Assembly: GCA_039707465.1 (NCBI GenBank)
Contig: CM077647.1
Location: 122,244,610-122,308,609 of the forward strand
Direction: 5' to 3'
Length of the DNA: 64,000 bases
DNA from: Rhabdophis nuchalis
Lineage: Eukaryota > Chordata > Lepidosauria > Squamata > Natricidae
The position numbers and the translations under genes are program-made. Positions 33,641 to 45,475 of this stretch are shown here, piece after piece. Position 1 is the stretch's first letter; the number at the start of each line of letters is the position of its first letter. The notes under the pieces were generated by a model. That model ran no database searches. It was given only the letters and a program-made list of their open reading frames with translations, and had not been told where the DNA came from.

Positions 33641-36195
33641 TATAAATATATAATTTCACCAGTACCCCTGAATTCTATCGCCATTTGTCACACAGTTGCA
33701 AACCCTATGTTGTGGGGTACTTATACAATTTGACACCAAGCAAATATAGCTGGACCTTTTCTAGATGCCCTCCCATCAGCTCTACTGTAGGATTTCTTAT
33801 TCACAGAGCCTTTGCTTCACTGTTAATGTGGATGATCCCTCTGGATATATGGAACAAGTCTGAGTCTTGATATTGAAAATAGGAACTGCTGCTAATCTTT
33901 GGATTGGATTTAGATGACATGCTTAAACTCTTTATCCTCCAGTTCAGAAGATACAGAATGGCCAAGTGACTGAGTACTTTTACAGCAATTGGTGCAGAAC
34001 TTGAAACTTCAAATATTCATAGCAGAAGCCAAAACATATCTTGTGTAGTGGATAAAAGTCTAATACATCTAAAGAAGAATGGCCTGAGAGAAAGCATGGT
34101 ATAAATGTTTTCTGGAGAGGAAAACTGAGTGAGAGTTAAAGTAGAATATTGGAATCTGAATTTAGAAATAAAATGTAATGTAATGGTAAATTCAAGGAAT
34201 AATAGAAACACAGAATTGGAAAGGACCACTGAAGCTTAAATTGACTGAAACAATTTCAGAGATACAGTATTTGTCACTTTTCCAGTCATGGTCGATATTT
34301 GAAAAATTAACAATTAAGAGATTATGTAATTCTGTTTAAAAGACGTTGCTGAACTCTTGACCTACCTTTGTCTTTGATTTTGAGTAGAATTGGATGTCTA
34401 ATTCTAATGAGGCTTATCATCCTATTCCAGGGGATTTGGCAAATATCTTGCATTTATAAGAAGAGGGATTTGAAGCAATAATTGAATTTAAACTTTATTC
34501 AAGCTGCCATGCTACTGAGTTATGTGTCACGGACAGTCATGACTAGATAGATAAGGCTTTAGAGAACTGTTATTTTAGTCTGACTCTAAAGAAGGATATG
34601 TTTTCATGCACATAGTAGGTATGTGTATTTATAAATGCTCATCCCTAAATATAAAGTATATTTAATAACATCTTCATTTGATAAAGCTAAACTGTGATTG
34701 CATGCATTTGTCAACATAATAAACATAGTATGGCATAATGATGTTTCCTAAGCCACCGAAGGAAAGATGCATTTAACAAAAGCTAGAGCAGTGACTTATA
34801 TTAAGACTTCTTTAAAAAAGTCCGATTATGTTTTGGTTGTTGTTTGGTATAAGTCAAAATGGGAAGATTTCATCTCTTTGCCAAAAAGTATGCTTATATA
34901 GACAAAATATACCCAACAACAAATGAAAGTAGCTGAACCACTTGCTGTATTGTAGTCCACCAACATTTGATTTTGTTTAAAATGAGTAAAAGAAACTTAC
35001 TATTGAAATGCTGACTTTTTTGTAGACATCCTTCATCAGAAAGCTACAATATGTGGCATTCAGTTGGGACATTTGCTTTCTATTTTGTTCTTTTGTGGAA
35101 TTTTCACAATGACTTACGCTGTCTTATGAGGTCAACCATTGTTGTGATAAAATAACAGCAATGTGTGCAAGATTTATCAATGGCTTGGTGATATTAGAGA
35201 GTTCCATAAGGAACTAGTATGGAAAGGTTGCATGATAATTGAATATTTAGATTATAGCTCCCGAAATTATTGTACACATCTAACTGGGTGGGTATAACAT
35301 TGGGAAAGCTTGGTTAAATACTGAGAAGGTATTAAACATTCAAATTCTATAATTGGTAGGAGAAATCTTACCATACACATATTAAAAAGTTAGTTAAATG
35401 AGGTGGGGCACTTTTCTTTTTTGCTCTCTAATGAACCATGGATTGAGCATTCCTCAGTTCCAAATTGAGGGTGTAGTGAAGGCCTTTTTGTTAATGCATC
35501 TTTAAAATTCATGCACTGTTGTTTAAATTTATACAGATTTGCCACTGAATTTGCTAAAGATGGTGGCCTAGTTACAAAGGAAGAGAGAAAATGCCTCTTA
35601 CAAAAGGACAAGAAAAAGCAACACAGAATTATAATCTTGACTGGTTACCTTCCTAGAGCAACAGATTCTTAGCCAGGGCTAAGTTGCTGTGTATCATAAC
35701 TAGGGATCTCTGTTTCTCCACTAAAGTATTTTACCTGCTGTAGCTGAGTTCTTGCCTTCCTGTGGAAATCCCAGAGGAAAAATTATTGCAGGGGCCTGGA
35801 GGAAGCCCCTTTGCATAATGATCTATGCTTCTTACCGTGCAAGATGGTTGTAACTGGCAGAAGAAAGCTAGAATACGGCAGAGATGTTCTGCCACCTAGT
35901 TTCTATGCTGATCTGTTTCATGAGATAATTATCCACATAATTCCTTCTTGCTAAAAAGACACAGTTATAGGAAATATAATATTGAAAATCACAGGGAAAC
36001 CATTTAATATGTCATTATTTTTTACTAATTTTAAAAACCAGCAGTTTGCTTAATAAGAAAAAAAACATAGGGCCATTTTTACCTTTTTAAAAAATGGGCT
36101 GTTTATACTATATCCCATGTTAGAAGAGCAGTTTCTTCTTCCTGGTGAATTAATTAACAAACTAAGTTAAGGAAAAGCCCCAAGTTCTTCTAATC

Positions 36196-36426
36196 CAGAG
36201 GTGGGTTCCTACTGGTTCAGACTGGTTTGCCGAGTAGGTAGTAACTCGGCCAGCCACGCCCCTCAACTGGTTCTATTGGTGGTGCCATAGGCTCTGCCAT
36301 CTTGGGTTTTGTGCAGAAACATTTTTATAGTATTGCACATGCACATCTAGCGTGCAACAAGCGCCAGTGCGCCCGCAGCACATCCCTGAGTGAGCTGGCA
36401 GTAGTGACAGCCACAACCCACCCTAG
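36196..36426. mobile_element. hAT-type MITE (about 231 bp)
   Basis: The left end CAGAGGTGGGTTCCTACTGG pairs with the right end CACAACCCACCCTAG. The flanking octamers TTCTAATC and CTCTGATC are a plausible decayed duplication. The interior contains GGCCAGCCACGCCCC, typical of this family. Confidence 0.75.
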
Positions 36427-36634
36427 CTCTGATCCCCAATGCTATGCTGAGAAACAGTAGTTGGTCTAGTGGCAAATCCTTTGGAATCTGGCAAACTCCC
36501 TTAAAATTTAGTTTTGTCGATTTGTTTAACTGAAAAATAAAAACAAGGGGATGCCTGAATGCAACAAAACAAAGTACTATCATCAAACATGATCTGTGTT
36601 TGCCACAATGCCTCTTTTTAGACATCATGTACAC

Positions 36635-36762
36635 TAGGAGTCTCCAACCTTGGCCCTTTAAGCTTGGCGGACTTCCACTCCCAGAATGTCTGGGAATTTC
36701 TCCAAGAATTTCTGGGAGTGGAAGTCTGCAAGGCTTAAAGTGGCCAAGGTTGAAGAGCCCTG
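36635..36762. mobile_element. Palindromic hAT-type MITE
   Basis: Left TAGGAGTCTCCAACCTTGGC and right GGCCAAGGTTGAAGAGCCCTG are inverted, with GGACTTCCACTCCCAGAA against TTTCTGGGAGTGGAAGTC in the middle. Flanks ATGTACAC and ATGTTGAC are a possible 8-bp duplication. Related to 635 and 4196. Confidence 0.78.
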
Positions 36763-36870
36763 ATGTTGACCCCAATGCACTCTTGGGCAATAAATAGGGG
36801 AGTGGTGGCAACCTGTTGTCCATTTTGTTTCATTTTGGTATAGAGGTGTTTTGTGATAAGTCTTGTGATA

Positions 36871-39800
36871 AGTCTCCCCTCTCGCAGGCCTGGCCCCCTA
36901 GTCTAACACGGGCCCACCTCGAGGATGGACTTATTGCTCCTGAGAGGTGGGCGAAGCGCAAACTCAGGGGGTTCCTTTTTAACTTTTTAATTTGGCTTTT
37001 AGGGGGTTCCAGGGAGGAGGGAGAGGATAGTCAGGCGGGGGGACGTCAAATTATAAGGCCGGCCGGTGGAAGTAGAGAAACGGAGGAGGGGGAAGGGGGG
37101 GTCGTTTCCACTGAGGTATTTTCCATCAGTTCGGTCTTGGGAAGGGGCAGGGACGGTGGGAGACGGGATGGACATTACCGGTTGGAGGACCGTGGCCGCT
37201 GGTTACGGGCGGTCACGTGCTCCAACCCCCCATGCTCCCATCGCAGACTAGGTGGGCAAGAACCACAGACCCGAGGCCCTAGGCTGATGCTATGCAACAC
37301 CAGGTCCATGGTACAAAAAGCCCCCCTCATCCATGACCTTGTGTCAGAGGGGACCCGGACCTGGTGGGTATTACGGAAACCTGGTTGGGCCACGAGGGAG
37401 GACTACCTATCGGAGAAATGTGCCCACCAGGCTACCAAGCCTTCCATCAGCCTAGGGCCCTAGGGAGGGGTGGGGGGGTGGCGATTATGGTTAGGGAAGG
37501 TCTTGAGCCGAAGGAGACCACGATCCCTCAGACGACCGGGTATGAGTCTCTCCTCGTGAAGTGGGGCCTAGGGAGGCAGTTGGGCGTGTTAGTTGTATAC
37601 CTGGCTCCTCACTATGCAACAACAGCCCTGCCCGAGCTCCTAGAGGTGATAGCCGAGGCGGCGGTTGAGACCCCCAGACTTCTGGTCATGGGGGACTTCA
37701 ACCTGCCGTCCGTAGGTGAAACCTCTGGTGCAGCTCGGGAGTTCATGGCTTCCATGACAGCAATGGACCTGACCCAGGTAGTTTTAGGCCCTACCCACGA
37801 GGGTGGACACACCCTGGACTTAATCTTCGTCTCGGGACAGTGGAGTAGTGATCTGGGAATAGGGGATTTAGACATTACACCCCTGTCATGGACAGATCAC
37901 GCTCTCCTTCGACTAGACTTTCCGATTGCCGCACCTCACCGTGGGGAGGCGGAGCCTGATATTCCTATATGGTTCCACCCCAGGCTCCTGATGGACCTGG
38001 TAAGGTTCCAGAGGGAGCTTGGGCCAATTCCTGTGGACTTGCCCCGCGACTCGACTGAGGACCTAGTGGCCGCATGGTTAAGTGCGACCACGGGGGCCTT
38101 GGACCGAGTCGCGCCTTTGCGGCCTCTCTTGCGGCGATGAACCACCCAGGCTCCTTGGTTTACCGAGGAGCTTAGGGAGATGAAACGCCACAAGAGACGC
38201 CTAGAGAGCAGATGGAGATCTTCTCGCTCCGAAGCCGACCGAACACTAGTGAGTACCTATATTAGGACTTACTTAGTGGCGATAAGGGTGGCCAAATGTG
38301 AGTATTGTGCCATCCTTATTGCATCCACAGATAACCGCCCTGCCACCCTGTTTGGGGTGACCCGCTCCCTCCTTCACCAGAGGCCGCGGGAAGCCTCTTT
38401 ACAGGATCGAGCAGAGGAATTTGGGATTTATCTGCAGGAGAAAATCACTCGGATTCGGAATGAGCTACCCTCCATCAAGAGTGGTCCAGTCGGACTGTCC
38501 GAGGCTGTTCTTGGGGCACCATCCTGGGAGGAGTTTGACTTTGTTACTACCGAAGATATGGACAGGTTGTCAAAGAGACCTAAGGCTACCACATGTTTAT
38601 TGGACCTGTGTCCCTCCTGGCTTGTACTGACATCCTGGGAGACGACACGAGACTGGCTCCAGGGCATTGTCAACGCATCTCTGAGTGAGAGGTCCTTGCC
38701 TGCCGTCTTGAAAGAGGTGGTAGTAAGGCCCCTCCTCAAGAAGCCGTCCCTGGATCCAGCATTATTAGAGAACTATCGTCCGGTCTCCAACCTTCACCTT
38801 TTAGTGAAGGTTGTAGAGAGTGTGGTGGCCCAACAGTTTCCGCGACACCTGGAGGAAATTGATTATCTAGACCCGCGCCAGTCCGGCTTCCGACCCGGTC
38901 ACAGCACCGAGACGGCATTGGTCGCGTTGGTTGATGATCTCTGGAGGGCGTGGGATAGAGGACATTCCTCTATCCTAGTCCTGTTAGACCTCTCAGCGGC
39001 TTTTGATACCATCGACCATGGTATCCTATTGCACCGACTGGGGGGGTTGGGGCTGGGAGGCACCGTTTTGCGGTGGTTCTCGTCCTATCTCTCTGGTCGG
39101 TCTCAATATGTGTTGACAGGGGCAGAGGTCGGCCTCGAGACCCCTCCTATGTGGGGTTCCTCAGGGGTCGGTCCTCTCGCCCCTTCTATTCAACACATAT
39201 ATGAAGCCGCTGGGCGAGATCATCCGTGGTTTTGGGGTGGGATATCATCTGTACGCTGATGATACTCAGCTGTACATATCCACCCCAGACCACCCCAACG
39301 ATGCCGCTGAGGTGATGTCCCGGTGTTTGGAGGCCGTACGGATCTGGATGGGTAGTAACAAACTCAAGCTCAACCCATCCAAGACTGAGGGTCTGTGGCT
39401 TCCAGCACCCCGGTTCAGCCAGATTACTCCAACTCTGGCCATTGGGGATGAAACACCGGCCCCCGTGGAGAGGGCGCGCAATTTGGGTGTCCTCCTGGAT
39501 TCCCGGCTGTCCACGGAGGACCATGTGGCGGCCGTGGCCAGGGGGGCGTTTCATCAGGTACGCCTGATGTGCCAATTGCGCCCCTTACTGGACCGGGCTG
39601 CCCTTCTCACAGTCACTCAAGCACTCGTGACATCCCGACTCGACTACTGCAATGCTCTCTACATGGGGCTTCCCTTGAGGTGCACTCGAAAGCTACAGTT
39701 AGTCCAGAATGCAGCCGCGCAGGTGATTACGGGAGCGCCTAGACACTCCCATATAACACCAATCCTGCGCGAGCTGCACTGGCTTCCTGTGGTCTTTCAG

Positions 39801-40100
39801 GTGCGCTTCAAGGTTTTGACGACCATCTTTAAAGCGCTCCATGGCTCAGGACCTAGTTACTTGCGAGACCGTCTCCTGCCCCATACATCCCTTAGACCGA
39901 TACGCTCCCACAGAGAGGGTCTTCTCAGGGTGCCGTCGGCCGGACAATGCTGTCTGGCGACAGCCAGGGGAAAGGCCTTCTCTGTGGCAGGCCCTACCCT
40001 CTGGAACGACCTTCCCCCTGAACTTCGCACCATCTCCGACCTCCGCCTCTTCCACCAGTGTCTAAAGACACATTTTTTTCATCTAGCCAGTCTAGCGTAA
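36871..40100 (+). pseudogene. L2 ORF2 (endonuclease-reverse transcriptase), broken
   Basis: Four overlapping open pieces (to 37463, 37364-38140, 38180-39259, 39201-40100) together cover nearly the whole APE-type endonuclease plus RT polyprotein. The endonuclease Asn, Glu, Asp-Phe-Asn and Asp-His signature residues and the RT FDTIDH and YADD motifs are all visible. The three lesions are small, so this copy is young but no longer able to encode the full protein. Its product would nick target DNA and reverse transcribe the element RNA. Confidence 0.88.
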
Positions 40101-40299
40101 CCTCTGCAATTGACTATTTTAGACAGTTTTAAATTTATGGGGATTTTAATTTGGTTTTAGCACAGGACGGTTATTAAATAAGTTTTTTAAATTTTTTATT
40201 GAATTTGTATGTATTTTAAAATTCCTGTGTGCCGCCCTGGGTCCGATTGGAGAAGGGCGGGGTATAAATTTAATAAAATAAATAAAAAATAAAAATAAA
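36871..40299 (+). mobile_element. L2-clade LINE, sense to MAPT, nearly full ORF
   Basis: Homology to the other long copies starts at GTCTCCCCTCTCGCAGGCC, just inside the ORF N-terminus. The endonuclease spans about 37270-37920 (LMLCNTRSM, ITETWLGHEG, GDFNLPSVGE, SWTDHALLRLDF) and the RT about 38760-39300 (NYRPVSNLHLLVKVV, LDLSAAFDTIDHG, YADDTQLYIS). The C-terminus ends at 40100. It is broken by a one-base loss near 37350, a TGA at 38138-38140 where relatives have CGA, and a frameshift near 39150 in the segment for GVPQGSV. The tail is GTGCCGCCCTGGGTCCG, GAAGGGCGGGGTATAAATTT and (AAATA)n. Confidence 0.92.
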
Positions 40300-40835
40300 C
40301 ATTATCATAACAACTATTTTGTGATCGTGTCCTTTAGATGATCTCAAAATTCAGATCTGACCACTCCAACAGCATTATGTTTGTCCTTAGGTCTTGTCAG
40401 CACCAGCCAGTACGGTCAGTTGTACAAAATGCTAAAAGTTGTAATCTGGCTCTATGAGGGCATTTTAATTGGGAAGGAGGGACTACTATAAATCATAGAA
40501 GGCTTGAGGAATATATGTTTGAGTCTCCTCCACTAAAGGATTGTGTGCTAGTTATGAACATAGCTAGTTAAAGAAACTGATTGCAGATTTACTTTTACAC
40601 AGCCTTGAAAAGGGCATGTCTCTAGTATTGTTCAAATTGCTCAAATTGTTCATCAGTTAACAGCATTTCTTAAGATGAGCTTCGAGCCTGTCTATAGTTA
40701 GTTCTTCAAATAATGACCCTAAATCTTAATATCCTTAATTGCAAAGCATTTGATGCAGATTTGATGTAAATTGGTCAGATTTAATAAGCCGATATAGGAG
40801 ATCGATTATTCTAATTTCAGAATGTCTCAAAAGTT

Positions 40836-41017
40836 CTTTTTCAAGAGACAACTAGACTTTCTGGTTTTTCTTTAAAGTTGTCTTGCTTCTCATCCAAGTA
40901 GCTTCTTCAGCTCTGACTGGTGGGGAAGAGCTCCAGTCAGAGCTGAAGAAGATTCTTGGATGAAAAGTGAAACATCTTCAAAGAAAAACCAGAAAGTCCA
41001 GTTGCCTCTTGAAAAAG
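40836..41017. mobile_element. Foldback element (about 182 bp)
   Basis: CTTTTTCAAGAGACAACTAG and GACTTTCTGGTTTTTCTTT on the left are matched by AAAGAAAAACCAGAAAGTC and CAGTTGCCTCTTGAAAAAG on the right. The middle pairs CATCCAAGTAGCTTCTTCAG with its inverted partner near 40945. There is no coding capacity; the superfamily is not determined. Confidence 0.85.
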
Positions 41018-41039
41018 TACCGTTTAAATTTAAAAGATC

Positions 41040-42600
41040 TTACTATACTCATGCATGCTTTTGTAATTTTTGTTTCCACCCACCTTTAATATAACATAAA
41101 AGCTGTACAATCTAATTGAAAAACAAATGACAAAAAATAAAACACAGTAATGTGGTTGCATAAATGTGCATACCCTTAAATTAATACTTTGTTGAAGCAC
41201 TTTTCTCTGCAGTCTTCTGTTGTAGGAGCCTACAAGCATGGCACATCTTGCCTTGGGCGTCTTTGCCCATTCTTCCTTGCAAAAACATCCCAAACCTGTT
41301 AGATTGCAAGAGCACCCATTTCAGGTCAACCCAGAGATTTTCAATTAGGTGCAGATCTGGGGCCGACTAGTTTATTCTAAAACTTTGATCTTCTGGTGAA
41401 GCCATTCTTTTGTTGATTTGGAGCAAAGGTGGTATTCAGCCAGTTCTGACAGGTTCTGGAGAACTGGTAGTGGAAATTTTGAGTAGTTGGGAGAACCAGC
41501 AAATAGGCTGGCTCTGCCCCCGCTGCCTCCCAGCCTCCCAGCTGATCTTCTGTTGTTGCCCTGAACAGGAGAACAGAGCTAGAAAGCAGGTTAGTTGGGT
41601 GGGGAGGGGAATGGGGATTTTGCAGTAACCTTCCCCTGCCACGCCCACAAAACCATACCACACCCACAAAGCCACGCTCACAGAACCAGTAGTAAAAAAA
41701 ATTGAATCCGACCACTGATTTGGAGGTATGCCTTGGGTCATTGTTGTGTTGAAATGTGATATTCCTTTTTATCTTCAACATTTTAGCAGAGGCCTGGAGG
41801 TTTTGTGCCAAAATTGATTGGTATTTGGAATTGTTCATAATTCCCCCACCTTGACTAAAGTCCCATTTCCAGCTGAAAAAAAAGCTCCAAAGCGTAATGC
41901 TATTTCCTCCATGTTTCACTTTGGACATTGTATACTTTTGATGATATTCAGTGTTGTTTTTGAGCCAACAGCAATGTCTTTGGAATTATGGCCAAAAGTT
42001 CAACCTTTGTTTCATCAGGTAGTCAACCTTTGACTATAATATATTTTCTCACAAGCCTTTTGTCATACAGTACTTGATATAGGTTTTAGCGAAATGTTTC
42101 TGGGTTTAGATGTTTTGTAAGAAAATGCTTCTATCTTGCCACCTTACCCCACAGCCCTGGTTTATTAAGAATACATGAGTGTTGTCACATTTAGTACAAA
42201 ACGAATTCTTGCCAGAAATTCCGGCAACTCCTTAAACATTGATGTAGTACTCTTGGATCTTGGATCAGTTCCCTTCTTGATTTTTCATCAATTTTGAAAA
42301 GACGTCCAGTTCTTGGTAATATCACTATTGTGTCATAGTTTCTCTACTTATCGAGAACTGTTTTCACTGTATTCCATGGTATAGCCAATGCTTTGGAAAT
42401 TTTTTGTACCATTCTTCTGACTGGTGTCTTCTAACAGTGAGATCCCTTTGATGCTTTGTGAGTTTTCTTTGGAGGCTATGGCTCAACTCCTTTATCCCCA
42501 GCTTGTTGAAGCAGTCAGTAAGATACTATGGTTTGGATGTCATTTATAGCTCAAGCATGGTAATAGGTTTAAAATCTCTTGGCTTTTTCCCAATAAAGGT
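41040..42600 (-). mobile_element. Second Tc1-like transposon, degenerate
   Basis: On the + strand the text GTTGCATAAATGTGCATACC, CTTCTGGTGAAGCCATTC, TTTTGTTGATTTGGAG and TCTTTGGAATTATGGCC follows the layout of a Tc1 family common in fish and amphibians, with the transposase on the minus strand. Minus-sense remnants include FSQGGGIMNNS and FQHNNDPRHTSK (catalytic Asp changed to Asn), and near 42300-42400 PWNTVKTVL and PRTGRLFKIDEK from the DNA-binding half. It carries frequent stops and a hAT MITE insertion at 41424-41717. It is a different lineage from the copy at 16111. Confidence 0.85.
41424..41717. mobile_element. hAT-type MITE nested in the Tc1 element (294 bp)
   Basis: Starts CAAAGGTGGTATTCAGCC and ends TTGAATCCGACCACTG. 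ATTTGGAG is duplicated exactly (41416-41423 and 41718-41725). Deleting the insert restores the Tc1 reading TTGTTGATTTGGAGGTATGC, which proves the order of insertion. The open frames over it are repeat-derived. Confidence 0.95.
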
Positions 42601-43664
42601 AATCTGTTAAGGTGAATCAGTCCCAAAACAGTCCCAAAATAAATTGCAAAGATAACTGAACATTTTATAATGACATGTTAGGGTTGAAAAGGACCGTTGA
42701 CTACATTTTTCAATGCAAGAAGCCAAATGTAAAGCATCCCCTACAGATAGTTGCTACTTGCTCACATCCAGCAATTGGAGTCCCATTATTTATTTGGAAA
42801 CTGTTGTAATATTTCTGTTGATAGGAAAATTAATCTGTAGCTTGAGCAATATAATGGCATGTATGGATCATATCAGTGGCCGGTTATACTGTATGTCAAG
42901 CTGTTATTACTCTACAAGGAATTCAGTAGGATTATTAACCCTGATTTCTATAATCGGCTAAACAGAGTCCCCCAAAACAATAAATATTGACCCCCAAGGG
43001 TTGATGGGACCATCCAAGGGGTTAATATTGTTATTATTATTCATAGTGCCATTAGCTAAATTAGTGTTCATTAAATTATTTTCATACAATAAATGTTTTG
43101 AGGTATGTGCTAATGAAAAAATTGATCTAAATAAACATTTAAGAAACCATTAAACTCTGTGAGTCTTCTTTGTGTGTGGGGGGGGGGTGACCTTTAATCC
43201 CTGCAAGAGAAGATAGATACTACGACACAAAACTTCCCACAATGTTTGTTCAGTGATGACAATCCTAGCTATCTTCTCACATCCCAGAACAAAGACTGAC
43301 ATGAAGGTACATAAAGCCTTAGCTTTTGATCCAGGGGTAGCTTGAATGGATCTTATTTTTGTCATAGTGGGAAACTTTAACCATGAGCTAGCTTAACTAG
43401 GACAATCTGAGCATGAAATTTACCGCACCACCTTAAAATCCACCTGGTTAAATTAGTCAGGGATTCTGCTAGGAGCAAGGTGGGCAGAACAGCAATATCT
43501 CCTTTCTGTCATAGTTGAAATAGGATATATAGAAAATGAGGTAATTTAATTGTAATTCTCTTAAAAGTGGAAGAGGTAAATCAAATCTTTCCATTTTTCT
43601 TCTCATCCATGTTTCAGCAATATATCTGAGATTGGCTTCCTCATTCATGATAAAGCACAGATAT

Positions 43665-44250
43665 GCCTTGACTTATGACCACAATTCAGCCCAAAATTTC
43701 TGTTGCTAAGTATAATTTTTAACTGAATCCTCCTCCCCCCCATTTTACAACCTTTCCTGCCACAGTTGTTACGTGTTAATGCAGTTAAGTGAGTTGTCAA
43801 CCCTCTGTGTTGACAATCCATGCGGAGTGTTGGCACTGGATCTCAGATTACAGTAGCTGGGCTGAGATGGATGAAACTATTGGGTAACGTGATTTATGAC
43901 ACAGACTGAAGGCAGGAAAGGAACACGGGCAAAGTTCAGAAGCAGATAAAGAAAGCAAAAAAGATGGCTGCAAATAAGAAATGCCTAATGAAGAATGCCT
44001 AATGAAGCTGTTAATAAATCACTGTGTTTTGTATTATAATATCGGGTCGCTTATTATGAATCAGGCATTGTTAGGGTACTTTACATGAGTAACATGGTTG
44101 TTAAGTGAAACTGGCTTCCCCAATGACTTGTCAGAAGGTCGCCAAAGGTGATCACATGACCCCGGGACCCTGAAATCATTATAAATATGAATCAGCAGAG
44201 CATCTGATCATGTTACCATGGGGCTACAGCAATCGTATGTATCAAAAATT
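43665..44250. mobile_element. 'AGTCCTCAACTT' family TIR element, split by an LTR
   Basis: Reading from CTTGACTTATGACCACAATT through CAGCCCAAAATTTCTGTTGC, it continues after the LTR with TGGTTGTTAAGTGAAACTGG, CTTCCCCAATGACTTGTCAG and GTGATCACATGACCCCGGG. This is the same family as 20191 and 32238 in inverted order. The right terminal repeat is not recognisable. Confidence 0.75.
43795..44085 (+). mobile_element. Solo LTR (291 bp)
   Basis: It begins TGTCAACCCTCTGTGTTGAC and ends TTAGGGTACTTTACA, so it has the TG...CA termini of an LTR. The pentamer TGAGT is duplicated exactly on both sides (43790-43794 and 44086-44090), typical of Ty3/gypsy or retroviral integration. An AATAAA signal lies at 44013-44018, about 70 bases before the end, as expected for R-U5 if the LTR is in + orientation. 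No internal region remains, consistent with LTR-LTR recombination. It is inserted within the TIR repeat. Confidence 0.85.
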
Positions 44251-44566
44251 GTTGTCCACCCATCTACCCTCCATCTGGAATATAAACTGAGAGCAGTTGC
44301 TCTGCATTACCTTTCTTGATTGATAGTTTTCATACCAAATCATTACGATGCTGCCCTGTCTTCTTCCTTTTATCTCATTTTCGCGAAAGAAGGAGATGTT
44401 CCTTCTTTCCTTTCTGTCATTCTAGCAAATCTATATATTCTCAAAAGATAATAGTAAAGACAGTTTCAAGCTGAATGTGACCCATGGTAGCTTTGTAAAC
44501 ATGTCCATATATTTTTCTTGGCAGAAATAGGCAGGGTTTATCATTACTTTCTTCCAGAATGTTTTT

Positions 44567-44640
44567 GGGCTTCCCAATCTAATCTGTAGTCCTGGCTAAT
44601 CTTGCTTAGCTTCTGAAGCAACAGGGAAAGTAAGATGTAG
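44567..44640 (-). mobile_element. 5S-rRNA-derived SINE fragment
   Basis: In minus sense it reads CAGAAGCTAAGCAAGATTAG, then CCAGGACTACAGATTAGATT and GGGAAGCCC, recognisably the 3' half of 5S rRNA (GGAAGCTAAGCAGGG...TTGGATGGGAGACC). The 5' half is absent and the match is imperfect, so this is a SINE remnant rather than a 5S gene. Confidence 0.6.
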
Positions 44641-45205
44641 ACAATCATACATCACCAAAAGCTTAATAAGTATGTACATACATACTTAACATTATAAGAT
44701 CATAATCACACACTTAACATCATAAAAAGAAATTGAGAAAGGACCCAGCCTAATGGACCAGGAAGTTAAAACTGGTTGGTGGGAAATTTGTACTTTCAGA
44801 CTTGCAGGATTCTGGTAATGTAGCTTTACAATAAAGTAAAATAAATTCATCCAGTCCCATTTCCTGTGTGGTTGACTTTGGAGGGCTGACAATTGGGCAG
44901 AAATGTAAGGTCCCTGAAGGATAGTTTTCTTCTAGATATATTCAAACAAATTGAATTCTTGCTGACTGGGAAATTATCTAAAGAAGGACATCCAAGACTT
45001 TTTGCCAGATAACATTGGTCTGGGAGCAATGTGAGAAAGAGGGTGGTTAAAGATAAGCTCTAAAGGGCCCTTATCACTTCAAACTGGAAAGATATGTCTG
45101 TGGATGACTAGGTAGAGAACTTTCACCACCCAGACATTTGATAAATAGATTAGACCGAATATTCTCCTCTGCTACTTGAGTATTTTTAAAGAGTTTTTGT
45201 AGTTA

Positions 45206-45475
45206 CCGTATTTATTCGAGTATAACACGCACACGTGTATAACGCGCACCCCCTAATTTTCGATTTAAAATCGGTATAAAATTTTGTTTCACTTTTTCTC
45301 GGCTCAGACCAAGCATTGTAAGTGACAAACATTGTTGAACACGTGCGGCCATGATAAAAATCGTTTATAACGCGCACCCTCGTTTATAACGCGCACCCTC
45401 GTTTATAACGCGCACCCAAACTTTGAGTTCTTTTTTTGGTAGAAAATTTTGCGCGTTATACTCGAATAAATACGG
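45206..45475. mobile_element. Mariner-like MITE, CpG-rich (270 bp)
   Basis: The left terminus CCGTATTTATTCGAGTATAA and right terminus TTATACTCGAATAAATACGG are perfect 20-bp inverted repeats, extending further with one mismatch and flanked by TA on both sides (45204-45205, 45476-45477). Inside, CGTTTATAACGCGCACCCT is repeated in tandem three times near 45362-45417. TA duplication suggests a Tc1/mariner-type source. Many intact CpGs in CpG-poor surroundings suggest a recent insertion. Confidence 0.9.

Noticed and set aside
36841..36872. 12-bp duplication TTGTGATAAGTC at the 5' edge of the sense L2 as a target duplication
   Set aside because: Both copies are on the 5' side and no equivalent follows the 3' tail, so it is more likely slippage at the junction.
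44567..44640. Possible 5S rRNA gene
   Set aside because: Only the 3' half matches, with several mismatches and no terminator T run, so it is a SINE remnant.
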